Part shown: positions 46,159 through 53,667 of the stretch, piece after piece
How the letters are laid out: each line of letters starts with the position of its first letter
How positions within the stretch are numbered: the stretch's first letter is position 1
Assembly (NCBI GenBank): GCA_030673965.1
Contig: JAUTCN010000022.1
Location: forward strand, 57,087-121,086
Reading direction: 5' to 3'
DNA: 64,000 nucleotides
From: Fusobacterium sp. JB019
GTDB lineage: Bacteria > Fusobacteriota > Fusobacteriia > Fusobacteriales > Fusobacteriaceae
Notes under the pieces: generated by a model
What the model was told of the DNA's origin: nothing
Seen by the model: only the letters and a program-made list of their open reading frames with translations
Database searches by the model: none
Translations under genes and position numbers: made by a program

Positions 46159-47388
46159 TTGGGCAATAATATAAAAAAAAGGATTTTAAAAAATGGGATA
46201 CCAGTTTTATTAGATAAAATAGAAGGAATAAATAGTATTTCTTTGGGGATTTTTATAAAAACAGGAGCAAAAAATGAATTAAAAGGGGAAGAAGGAATTT
46301 CTCATTTGTTAGAACATATGATGTTTAAAGGAACAAAAACAAAGACAGCAAAAGATATATCTGAGATTATTGATAATGAAGGTGGCTTAATTAATGCTTA
46401 TACAGGAAAAGAGAACACTGTTTATTATGTACAAATGTTATCTAATAGCATAGGAAAAGGTATTGAAATTTTAACAGATATGTTTCTAAATTCAGTTTTT
46501 TCAGAAGAAAATTTAGAAAAAGAAAAATCAGTAGTAATAGAAGAAATAAATATGTATAATGATATTCCTGAAGAAATTATTCATGATCAAAATGCTCATA
46601 TGATAATAAATGGAGTTCAAGGAAATATAGTGTTAGGGAGTATAGAAAGTGTACAAAATTTAACTAGAGAAAAATTAATAAATTATTTTAAAGAAAGATA
46701 TATAGCAAAAAACATAGTTATTTCAGTTGCTGGAAATTTTTCTGAAGAAGAAATTTATAATATTTTAAATGATGGACTTGGAAATATAGAAGATAAAAAT
46801 AGTGATAGAAATTATAATGGAGATATGTCTATAAATTCAGGTGAAAATATAATAAAAAAAGATACAAATCAAGTTCATTTATGTTTCAATACTTTAGGTA
46901 GTTCGTTAAAAAATCCTGAAAAATATGAAATAGCAATACTTTCCAATGTTTTAGCAGGAAATATGAGTTCAAGATTATTTCAAAAAGTTAGAGAAGAAAA
47001 AGGATTAGCTTATTCTATTTATAGTTATACTTCTTCTTATGAAGAAGGTGGATTGTTGACAATTTATGCAGGAACTACAAAAAAAGATTATAAAAAAGTA
47101 ATAGAAATGATAGAAGAAGAATTTAATGATATAAAAGAAAATGGAATAACAGCTTATGAGTTACAAAAAACTAAAAATCAATTTTTAAGTGCAGTTACTT
47201 TCGGATTAGAAAGTACAAAGGGAAGAATGAATAGAATGGCTAATTCATATTTACTTTATGAAGAAGTTAAAGATTTAGATTTATTAATGGAAGAGATAAA
47301 CAAGATAACAATAGAAGATATAAAAATTGTTGCAAATAAAATATTTAATAAAAAATATTATTCAAAAACAATATTAGGGAATATATAA
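46159..47388 (+). CDS. M16 family zinc peptidase (processing-peptidase type; UUG start)
   Basis: Zinc metallopeptidase of the insulinase/processing-peptidase superfamily. The 409 residues carry the inverted zinc motif HLLEHMMFKGT near residue 50 and the distal glutamate region (E-x-NMY stretch VVIEEINMYND near 125). The C-terminal half includes the Q-VREEKGLAYSIYS segment. TTG 46159 is chosen because GGAGGAG at 46149-46155 is its ribosome-binding site. An in-frame TTG at 46147 would overlap that site. It is followed by dut, the same neighbour order as in some Firmicutes. Confidence 0.9.
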   Translation: MGNNIKKRILKNGIPVLLDKIEGINSISLGIFIKTGAKNELKGEEGISHLLEHMMFKGTKTKTAKDISEIIDNEGGLINAYTGKENTVYYVQMLSNSIGKGIEILTDMFLNSVFSEENLEKEKSVVIEEINMYNDIPEEIIHDQNAHMIINGVQGNIVLGSIESVQNLTREKLINYFKERYIAKNIVISVAGNFSEEEIYNILNDGLGNIEDKNSDRNYNGDMSINSGENIIKKDTNQVHLCFNTLGSSLKNPEKYEIAILSNVLAGNMSSRLFQKVREEKGLAYSIYSYTSSYEEGGLLTIYAGTTKKDYKKVIEMIEEEFNDIKENGITAYELQKTKNQFLSAVTFGLESTKGRMNRMANSYLLYEEVKDLDLLMEEINKITIEDIKIVANKIFNKKYYSKTILGNI

Positions 47389-47400
47389 GAAGGAGATGAA

Positions 47401-47838
47401 ATGGAAAAAGTAGTAGTAAAAGTAATATTAGAAGATGGTGTAAAAAAGCCAGTTTATATGACTGAAGGATCAGCAGGAATGGATGTTAGAGCAAACATAG
47501 AAAATTCAATGACTTTAAAAAGTTTAGAAAGAAAATTAGTACCAACAGGAATAAAAATGGAAATACCAGTAGGATATGAAGTACAAGTTAGACCAAGAAG
47601 TGGACTAGCGTTAAAACATGGAATAACGTTAGTAAATACTCCAGGAACTATAGATAGTGATTACAGAGGTGAAGTAGGAATAATTTTAATAAATTTAAGT
47701 AAAGATGATTTTACAATAGAACCAGGAGAAAGAATAGCTCAACTTATATTAGGGAAGGTATATCAAATGAATTTAGTAGAAAGTGATTTATCTGAAACTG
47801 AAAGAGGAGCAGGAGGATTTGGTCATACAGGTAAATAA
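47401..47838 (+). CDS. dut: dUTP diphosphatase
   Basis: Trimeric dUTPase that keeps uracil out of DNA and supplies dUMP. The 145 residues contain all five motifs: [37 protein letters not shown] and the flexible C-terminal glycine-rich [10 protein letters not shown]. Length is typical. It sits 12 bases after the M16 peptidase behind AGGAGATG and 13 bases before rodA. Confidence 0.97.
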   Translation: MEKVVVKVILEDGVKKPVYMTEGSAGMDVRANIENSMTLKSLERKLVPTGIKMEIPVGYEVQVRPRSGLALKHGITLVNTPGTIDSDYRGEVGIILINLSKDDFTIEPGERIAQLILGKVYQMNLVESDLSETERGAGGFGHTGK

Positions 47839-47851
47839 TTAGGGAGAAAAT

Positions 47852-48955
47852 ATGAATAAAAGAGATATTTTAGTATTGCAAAAAAAAATAAAAAAAGCGG
47901 ATTATTACCTGGTATTAAAAGTAATTTTATTAATAATTATAAGTTTATCTACTGTTTATACAGCAACATCTTATAGAACATTAGTTTATTTTAAAAAAGA
48001 AATTATTTGGTCAGGATTAGGGTTATTAGTTTATTTTTTTGTATCTTTAATAGATTATAAAAAATATGCTAAGTATTATAAAGTGATTTATGTTTTTAAT
48101 ATTTTAATGTTACTTTCTGTTTTTATTTTTGGGGACAGTGCAAAAGGTGCTAAAAGATGGATAGATTTAGGTGTTGTAAATATTCAACCAGCAGAGTTTG
48201 CTAAGTTATTTATAATTTTAACTTTTGGAGAAGTATTAATTTTAAATTATAATAAAAATTTTACAGGAATAAAAAATATAATATTTTCTTTTTTTCATAT
48301 AGCTCCTATTTTTTTATTGATAGCAAAACAGCCAGATTTAGGAACTTCATTAGTAATTATTTTTATATATGGAGTTATGGTTTTTGTTCATGGGATAGAT
48401 TTTAAAACTATTTTTAAATTAATAATAGCAGGGATTACTTCAATTCCAATAGCTTATTTCTTTTTATTAAGAGATTATCAAAGAAGAAGAATATTAACCT
48501 TTTTAAATCCAGAAGCAGATTTAGCAAATAGCGGTTGGAATGTTGTCCAATCTAAAATAGCTATAGGCTCAGGAGGAATTTTTGGGAAAGGATTTTTACA
48601 AGGAACTCAGAGTAAATTAAGATTTTTACCAGAATCTCATACAGATTTTATAGGATCAGTTTTTCTAGAGGAGAGAGGATTTATAGGAGGAATAATTTTA
48701 GTTGTAATTTACTTAGCTTTAATTTTAAATATTTTAAAGATAGCAGATTCAACAAAAGATGAATATGGAAAACTTGTATGTTATGGAATTGCCAGTATAT
48801 TTTTCTTTCATACATTTATAAATTTAGGAATGATAATGGGAATAATGCCAGTTACAGGATTACCTCTTTTATTCATGAGTTATGGAGGAAGTTCATTTAT
48901 CTTTGGATTTTTAATGATTGGTGTTGTAAATAGTGTTAAAATACATAAAATATAG
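47852..48955 (+). CDS. rodA: Rod shape-determining peptidoglycan polymerase RodA (FtsW/RodA family)
   Basis: SEDS-family glycosyltransferase that polymerises lipid II in the elongasome. The 367 residues have about ten transmembrane helices. Markers are GAKRWIDLGVVNIQPAEFAKL near residue 95, KQPDLGTSLVI near 150, the catalytic-loop region SKIAIGSGGIFGKGF near 230 and PESHTDFIGSV near 255. GLPLLFMSYGGSS lies near 335. RodA is favoured over FtsW by length and by MreB elsewhere in the window, though FtsW cannot be fully excluded. Confidence 0.9.
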   Translation: MNKRDILVLQKKIKKADYYLVLKVILLIIISLSTVYTATSYRTLVYFKKEIIWSGLGLLVYFFVSLIDYKKYAKYYKVIYVFNILMLLSVFIFGDSAKGAKRWIDLGVVNIQPAEFAKLFIILTFGEVLILNYNKNFTGIKNIIFSFFHIAPIFLLIAKQPDLGTSLVIIFIYGVMVFVHGIDFKTIFKLIIAGITSIPIAYFFLLRDYQRRRILTFLNPEADLANSGWNVVQSKIAIGSGGIFGKGFLQGTQSKLRFLPESHTDFIGSVFLEERGFIGGIILVVIYLALILNILKIADSTKDEYGKLVCYGIASIFFFHTFINLGMIMGIMPVTGLPLLFMSYGGSSFIFGFLMIGVVNSVKIHKI

Positions 48956-48963
48956 AGGAAGTT

Positions 48964-49827
48964 ATGAAATATATAATAGAAAAAGATAATGAAGGTGTAA
49001 GATTAGATAGATATTTGAGAAAAAAATTAAAGACAACACCTTTAACAGAAATATTTAAAGCTTTAAGAATAGGCAAAATAAAGGTCAATAATAAGAAAAA
49101 AAAGGAAAATTATAGACTGGTTGAAGGGGATAAAGTATTTATAGGATTAGAAGTACCAGAAGAAGAAATAAAATTTATAAATTTGGAAAATAAAGACAAA
49201 AATTTTTTGAAAGAGGGAATAGTTTTTGAAGATAAAGATTTATTAATTTTTAATAAAAAGAAAGATATGGTTATGCACAAAGGAAGTGGATTTGACTATG
49301 GAATTTCAGAAATGTTTAAAGCTTATTTTCAATCAAATGATTTTAATTTTGTAAATAGAATAGATAAAAAAACATCAGGCTTAGTTATAGGAGCAAAAAA
49401 TAAAATATCTACAAGGTTGTTAACTGAAGAAATAAGAGAAAATAGAGTTAAAAAAAAATATTACATATTGGTTAAAGGAATAATAGATCAAGATAAATTT
49501 GTAATAGAAAATTATTTAAAAAAAATAGAAGATAAGGTTATAGTTACTTCTAAAGAGGATAAAGGTTCCAAATTAGCGGTTACTATTTTTAAAGTAATAA
49601 AGAGAAAAAATAATTTAACATTGCTAGAAGGGGAACTATTGACAGGAAGAACTCACCAATTAAGAGTTCAACTTTCTAATTTAGGTTATCCTATTTTAGG
49701 AGATACGAGATATGGAAATGGTAGAGAAAAAATGTTGTTTCTAAATTCTTTTTATTGTAAAATTGAAAAATTTAATATAGAGGTTAAACTAGAGTTACCT
49801 AAAGAATTTAGAGAAAAGTTAAAGTGA
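48964..49827 (+). CDS. RluA-family pseudouridine synthase
   Basis: RNA pseudouridine synthase of 287 residues with an N-terminal S4 RNA-binding domain (about 1-65; VRLDRYLRKKLKTTPLTEI). The catalytic domain has its aspartate in NRIDKKTSGLVIGAKN near residue 140. TGRTHQLRVQLSNLGYPILGDTRYG near 233 is diagnostic of the RluA/C/D group. Which rRNA or tRNA site it modifies cannot be told from sequence alone. It is the last gene of the alr-rodA cluster. No clear terminator follows before the next promoter. Confidence 0.92.
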   Translation: MKYIIEKDNEGVRLDRYLRKKLKTTPLTEIFKALRIGKIKVNNKKKKENYRLVEGDKVFIGLEVPEEEIKFINLENKDKNFLKEGIVFEDKDLLIFNKKKDMVMHKGSGFDYGISEMFKAYFQSNDFNFVNRIDKKTSGLVIGAKNKISTRLLTEEIRENRVKKKYYILVKGIIDQDKFVIENYLKKIEDKVIVTSKEDKGSKLAVTIFKVIKRKNNLTLLEGELLTGRTHQLRVQLSNLGYPILGDTRYGNGREKMLFLNSFYCKIEKFNIEVKLELPKEFREKLK

Positions 49828-49854
49828 GAAAAGATTCTTGATTTTAAAAAAAAA

Positions 49855-49883
49855 TTGAAATTTATCTCGAAAGAGTATATAAT
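49855..49883 (+). promoter_or_regulatory. Promoter of the first small membrane protein
   Basis: TTGAAA (49855-49860) and TATAAT (49878-49883) with 17-base spacing. The -10 is followed by ATTTTTT, as in the paralogous promoter at 55400. Confidence 0.8.
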
Positions 49884-49912
49884 ATTTTTTGGATTAAGAT
49901 AAAATTAATAAA

Positions 49913-49937
49913 TAAAAATTTATATATGGAGATGATT
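49913..49937 (+). repeat. 25-bp leader/ribosome-binding-site repeat, copy 1
   Basis: Bases 49913-49937 are identical to 55457-55481. The repeat contains TATATATGGAGATGATT, including the ribosome-binding site. The -10 start lies exactly 50 bases before the GGAG in both copies. Confidence 0.9.
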
Positions 49938-49940
49938 GAA

Positions 49941-50147
49941 ATGAAGGAATATATTTTAAAAAGAAATATAAATATAGTATTTATATTCTTTATTATTTTA
50001 ACATTTTTATTAAATCAAAAAGAACTAGGAATATATGGGATAATTGCTTATGGAATTTATTCTACTTATTCAGCTTTATGTGTTTTTGGAATAATAAAGA
50101 TTAAGAAAAAAGGAATTTCTAGAAAACTATCAAGAAAACCTATATAA
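49941..50147 (+). CDS. Small membrane protein A (paralogue of the 55485 gene)
   Basis: A 68-residue protein starting MKEYILKRNINIVFIFFIIL. It has two hydrophobic segments (about 10-27 and 31-53) and a basic tail ending in SRKLSRKPI. I do not recognise a family. Its N-terminus matches the protein at 55485 (MK-YI----N-N-V pattern), and the two genes share promoter layout and an identical 25-bp leader. The start at 49941 follows GGAGATGAT; an upstream ATG at 49926 lies before that site. A strong terminator follows. Confidence 0.75.
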   Translation: MKEYILKRNINIVFIFFIILTFLLNQKELGIYGIIAYGIYSTYSALCVFGIIKIKKKGISRKLSRKPI

Positions 50148-50174
50148 AAAAGGCTCTAATTAGAGCCTTTTTTT
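50146..50174. terminator. Bidirectional terminator between small protein A and tnaA
   Basis: AGGCTCTA (50151-50158) pairs with TAGAGCCT (50161-50168), flanked by A and T runs. It serves the plus-strand small gene and the minus-strand tnaA, which ends at 50189. Confidence 0.9.
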
Positions 50175-50188
50175 AATATTTATATAAT

Positions 50189-51580
50189 TTATTCTTCAAC
50201 AGGAGCAAGTGATGCTTGGAAATGACGAAGAATAGGTGGTTCCCAAGTAATTTTGTATCCACGTTTAATTTGGCTAGCTCTATCTCTAACAGCAATGATA
50301 GCATCTGCCATTATATCAAAATGAGATTGAGTATAAACTCTTCTAGGTATAGCAAGACGAGTAAATTCAAAATCTGCATGAAGTTGTTTACCTGTATCAG
50401 GATCGTTACCTAACATATAAGATCCAATGTCACATGTTCTTATTCCAGCTTCAATATAAAGTTCGATAGCAAGAACCTGTCCAGGAAATTCATTATAAGG
50501 AATTTGAGGGAACATAGCTTTAGCATCTATAAATGGACCATGTCCACCGATTGGAGCTTGATAAGCTATACCAGCATCATCTAATCTAGAAGCTAAATAT
50601 TCCATTTGTCCATTTCTGTATCTTAAATAATCTTCATCTAATCCTTCATAAAGTCCAATTGCAAGAGCTTCTAAATCTCTTCCAGCTAAACCTCCATAAG
50701 TAAAGAATCCTTCAAAAGAAATACAAGCAGCTTTTATTTTTAAGATTAAAGGGCTATTTGCATCCTTAACTCCTATAAGTCCACCCATATTAACAATAGT
50801 ATCTTTTTTAGCAGACATAGTAAACATATCAGCATAAGAGAATGTTTCTCTAACTATTTCTTTGATTGATTTATCTTGATATCCTTCTTCATCTCTTTTT
50901 ATAAAATAAGCATTTTCAGCATATCTAGCAGCATCAATATTAAATGTTATATTATATTTTTTACAAATTTCAGATGTTTTTCTGATGTTTTCCATGGAAA
51001 CAGGTTGCCCACCAGCAGAGTTATTAGTAATAGTCATAACAACTAGTCCCACGTTTTCAGGACCTTTTTCTAAAATAAGTTTTTCTAATTTTTCAATATC
51101 CATGTTTCCTTTGAATTTACAACGTTTAAAAGGATGTTTTGCAGCTTCAATCACACAATCAATAGGACGAGCTCCAGATAAAATAACATGAGCACGAGTA
51201 GTATCAAAAAACATATTTGAAATTGCAAATTTCCCTTCAGATAAAAATGTAGGGAATAAAACTTTTTCAGCTGCTCTTCCTTGATGAACAGGTTGAATAT
51301 AGCCATATTGGAAAATATCTTTTCCAGCTTCTAATAATTTATAATAACTTGAAGCTCCAGCGTATGCTTCGTCACCTCTCATAATTCCAGCCCATTGTTT
51401 ATCACTCATTGCATTTGTTCCTGAATCAGTTAGCAAATCGATATAGACATCTTCTCCTCTAAGATTAAATAGATTATAATTAGCTTCTTTAATCTTCTGA
51501 ATTCTTTCTTCTCTAGTTAACATCTTAATAGTTTCTACCATCTTAATTCTAAATGGTTCAGGTATATATTTTACTGCCAT
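50189..51580 (-). CDS. tnaA: Tryptophanase (tryptophan indole-lyase)
   Basis: PLP beta-eliminating lyase that cleaves tryptophan to indole, pyruvate and ammonia. The 463 residues include the PLP lysine in MSAKKD (Lys259), [10 protein letters not shown] near 51 and the SAGGQPVS motif near 188. Tryptophanase is favoured over tyrosine phenol-lyase by three positions: Asp126 in FFDTT (Thr in TPL), Ile385 in RTCDIGS (Arg381 in TPL) and His453 in LRHF (Phe in TPL). The start at 51580 gives [11 protein letters not shown] and follows GGAGGTG on the minus strand. It is divergent from a YheO-like regulator, with a strong promoter and long leader. Confidence 0.94.
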   Translation of the reverse strand: MAVKYIPEPFRIKMVETIKMLTREERIQKIKEANYNLFNLRGEDVYIDLLTDSGTNAMSDKQWAGIMRGDEAYAGASSYYKLLEAGKDIFQYGYIQPVHQGRAAEKVLFPTFLSEGKFAISNMFFDTTRAHVILSGARPIDCVIEAAKHPFKRCKFKGNMDIEKLEKLILEKGPENVGLVVMTITNNSAGGQPVSMENIRKTSEICKKYNITFNIDAARYAENAYFIKRDEEGYQDKSIKEIVRETFSYADMFTMSAKKDTIVNMGGLIGVKDANSPLILKIKAACISFEGFFTYGGLAGRDLEALAIGLYEGLDEDYLRYRNGQMEYLASRLDDAGIAYQAPIGGHGPFIDAKAMFPQIPYNEFPGQVLAIELYIEAGIRTCDIGSYMLGNDPDTGKQLHADFEFTRLAIPRRVYTQSHFDIMADAIIAVRDRASQIKRGYKITWEPPILRHFQASLAPVEE

Positions 51581-51735
51581 ATTACAAAACACCTCCAAAA
51601 TTATATAAATTTTTTCTGTGCCCCGGTTATCAATAATGATTAGCGGTCAGCGAATAAAAGTTTTAAATTATAAATTGAAAAAGATATCGCGAATCTCTCT
51701 TTCAAAATAAAGAAACATAAATAATTTATCTTTAT
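51581..51735 (-). promoter_or_regulatory. Structured 5' leader of tnaA
   Basis: About 155 bases of untranslated RNA. Bases 51676-51704 form a 12-position stem (TGAAAGAGAGAT with ATATCTTTTTCA, one mismatch, one G-U) around TCGCG. Bases 51616-51650 form a GC-rich imperfect hairpin with paired CTG/CAG, CCG/CGG and TAATCA/TGATAA elements. Such GC content is unusual here and suggests a conserved RNA structure. A short frame in it (MFLYFEREIR...) has no Trp codon or ribosome-binding site. Confidence 0.5.
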
Positions 51736-51741
51736 GAAAAT

Positions 51742-51770
51742 ATTTTATCACCAAGATAAAAAAATGTCAA
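51742..51770 (-). promoter_or_regulatory. tnaA promoter with palindromic operator
   Basis: On the minus strand, TTGACA (51770-51765) and TAAAAT (51747-51742) have 17-base spacing. A perfect inverted repeat TTTTATC-ACCAA-GATAAAA (51743-51761) covers the spacer and -10. Minus-strand bases 51758-51732 match plus-strand 51871-51897 at 24 of 27 positions, in the same register relative to the -10. Confidence 0.8.
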
Positions 51771-51858
51771 CTATTTCATAAAAAAGTTTTATAAAAGTTT
51801 TTTATGTTTCATATTAGGGCCCGTTTTAAGGCACGTTTATTAAGGAGATAAGACAATA

Positions 51859-51887
51859 TTGAAAAAAACCTATCTCTGTGATAAAAT
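51859..51887 (+). promoter_or_regulatory. Promoter of the YheO-like regulator, sharing the tnaA operator
   Basis: TTGAAA (51859-51864) and TAAAAT (51882-51887) with 17-base spacing. Bases 51871-51897 repeat the tnaA promoter element (24/27), including TATC-TCTGT-GATAAAA. The likely reading is autoregulation and control of tnaA by one factor. Confidence 0.75.
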
Positions 51888-51916
51888 ATTCTCATAATGA
51901 AAAAAGGAGGTTTGTG

Positions 51917-52606
51917 ATGAAAGCAGAACTTTATCCATATTTAGGGTTAATTGATTTTTTAGCCCATACTTTAGGACCAGATTATGAAATAGTTTTATAT
52001 GATTTTTCTTTTGAGGGGAGTTCTATAATATCTATAGCTAATGGAGGTATCAGTGGTAGAAAAGTAGGAGCACCATTAAATAAAAAATCTATGGAAGCGA
52101 TATCTAAAGGAGTTTATAAAAGTAAAAACTATATATCTGATTATATATCTTTATCGAAAGAAGGAAAGATGTTAAGGTCAAATATTTATTTTATAAAAAG
52201 TTCAAATAATGAATTATTAGGATTGTTATGTATAAATTTTGATGATAGTAGGTATCAACTTTTAGTTGAAGATGTTTTAAGGTTATGTCATCCAAATGAT
52301 TTTGCTCGAGAAAAAAATATTTATATTGATAAGCCAGAATTAAAAGAAATTAATAAAAATGAATTTGAAAATTTTTATAGTTCTATGGAAGACGCTGTAG
52401 ATGAAATATTGAAAGTAAGTATAGATGGTTTGGGTATGCCAGTAGAAAGATTAACCTTAGATGAAAAAATGAGGATAGTGGAGACAATGAGTAATCAAGG
52501 TGTTTTTATACTAAGGGGAGCAGTAAAATATGTTGCTGAAAAACTTAAATGTTCTCAAGCTAGTATTTATAGGTATTTAAAAAAAGTTAAAGATAATACT
52601 AAATAA
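51917..52606 (+). CDS. YheO/DauR-like transcriptional regulator (1)
   Basis: A 229-residue regulator with an N-terminal PAS-like YheO domain (about 1-120; LGLIDFLAHTLGPDYEIVLYDF) and a C-terminal helix-turn-helix (about 175-225; LTLDEKMRIVETMSNQGVF, then QASIYRYLKKV). This is the DauR/YheO architecture; DauR regulates D-amino-acid catabolism in Pseudomonas. ATG 51917 follows AAAGGAGG. A longer frame from 51878 would overlap the -10. It is divergent from tnaA and shares its promoter element, so it most likely regulates tnaA and itself. The ligand is unknown. Confidence 0.85.
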   Translation: MKAELYPYLGLIDFLAHTLGPDYEIVLYDFSFEGSSIISIANGGISGRKVGAPLNKKSMEAISKGVYKSKNYISDYISLSKEGKMLRSNIYFIKSSNNELLGLLCINFDDSRYQLLVEDVLRLCHPNDFAREKNIYIDKPELKEINKNEFENFYSSMEDAVDEILKVSIDGLGMPVERLTLDEKMRIVETMSNQGVFILRGAVKYVAEKLKCSQASIYRYLKKVKDNTK

Positions 52607-52938
52607 TAAAAGAATAAGTATTATTATAAATGGGATATATGATTTATTGTTTTAATAGATAAAAAAATTAAAAATATAACTATTTTAAAAATAAGGTTTT
52701 ATAATAAAATGTGTAAAAAATAAATTTTATAAATAGTTACAAAAAATAGATAAAATCCTAAAAAATAGGTAAATAGAGGCCAAGATATATTTTATATATT
52801 TGTTTTGTATTAAAAATATATTATAATTAGTATTGTATTGGAGAAAAAAATCTTATTTTCAGTTATAATGAGAAAAAATTCCAAAAATGAGAGGTGATTT
52901 AAATAGAAAATCAAGAAATTTTAAAACATTATAAATTT
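52607..52938 (+). other. Intergenic region between the two regulators
   Basis: No gene is visible. It is very AT-rich. Candidate promoters are TTGTTT/TATAAT (52800-52805, 52822-52827, 16-base spacer) and a TATAAT at 52864-52869 without a good -35. A weak stem ATAATACT/AGTATTAT (52593-52624) overlaps the end of the first regulator. A GAGGTGAT ribosome-binding site at 52891-52898 points to translation starting near 52903, not at the ATG 52939. Confidence 0.55.
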
Positions 52939-53559
52939 ATGGTAGAGTTTTTAGGGAATTCTTTAGGGAAAGATGTAGAAATAAATTTATATAGTTTTTT
53001 AAAAAATGAAGAAGGTAAATTGGTAGCGAAAACTTTAAATTGTAATGAAAAGTTGGGGAGTTCTATTCCAAATATGTATTTAAAGATTATAAAAAAATAT
53101 AAAAATATTAAAGGGAATGTAATCAATAAAATTCCTGGGAAAGATAAAAATGGAAAATTATGTAGAATTTCAACTTATTTTATAGAAGATAAATTAAAAG
53201 AAAAAATAATAGGTATATTAAATATTAAAATAGATATTTCTGAAATTATTTCAGCTGCTAACTATTTAAATGAGACTTTAAAAAGTATTACAGGAGGACC
53301 TGAAAGAAATTTAACACAAGAATATGAAGAGGAAACTTTTAGAATAACAGTTGAAGAATATTCAGAGAAAATGATTAATAAAATGTTTAGTGAAATAAAG
53401 AAACCAAATGATGCGTTAACTACTTCAGAAAAAATTAGAATAGTTAAAAGATTAGATGAAAAAGGTGTTTTTAATTTAAAAGGAAATATTGGGGAATTAG
53501 CAAAAAGATTTAATACTTCGGAAAAAACTATATATAGATATTTAAAATCAGAAAATTAA
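52939..53559 (+). CDS. YheO/DauR-like transcriptional regulator (2)
   Basis: Paralogue of the 51917 regulator. The first ATG gives 206 residues: a YheO-type sensor domain (VEFLGNSLGKDVEINLYSF) and a C-terminal helix-turn-helix (TSEKIRIVKRLDEKGVF, then SEKTIYRYLKSE). The N-terminus looks about 12 residues short compared with the paralogue, and ATG 52939 has no ribosome-binding site. The frame stays open back to an ATA codon at 52903, which lies 4-6 bases after GAGGTGAT and restores the homologous IENQEILKHYKF stretch. A non-standard start is possible. It precedes the NSS symporter and may control it. Confidence 0.8.
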   Translation: MVEFLGNSLGKDVEINLYSFLKNEEGKLVAKTLNCNEKLGSSIPNMYLKIIKKYKNIKGNVINKIPGKDKNGKLCRISTYFIEDKLKEKIIGILNIKIDISEIISAANYLNETLKSITGGPERNLTQEYEEETFRITVEEYSEKMINKMFSEIKKPNDALTTSEKIRIVKRLDEKGVFNLKGNIGELAKRFNTSEKTIYRYLKSEN

Positions 53560-53593
53560 ATTACTATAAATTAGAACTTTGAACTGTCTAAAT

Positions 53594-53613
53594 ATATAAG
53601 GGCGAGCTTATAT
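53594..53613 (+). terminator. Small hairpin before the NSS symporter gene
   Basis: ATATAAG (53594-53600) pairs with CTTATAT (53607-53613) around GGCGAG and is followed by TTTTG. It may be a weak terminator of the regulator or an attenuator in the symporter leader. Confidence 0.4.
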
Positions 53614-53667
53614 TTTGAAATAATTTTTTTAGGTTATTTAAGTAGGGGAAATATCTAGGAGGTTGGT

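Noticed and set aside
50189..51580. Tyrosine phenol-lyase instead of tryptophanase
   Set aside because: Asp126, Ile385 and His453 match tryptophanase; the TPL-specific Thr, Arg and Phe are absent at these positions.
51660..51712. Leader peptide MFLYFEREIR... upstream of tnaA as a TnaC equivalent
   Set aside because: No Trp codon, no TnaC-like residues and no ribosome-binding site before its ATG.
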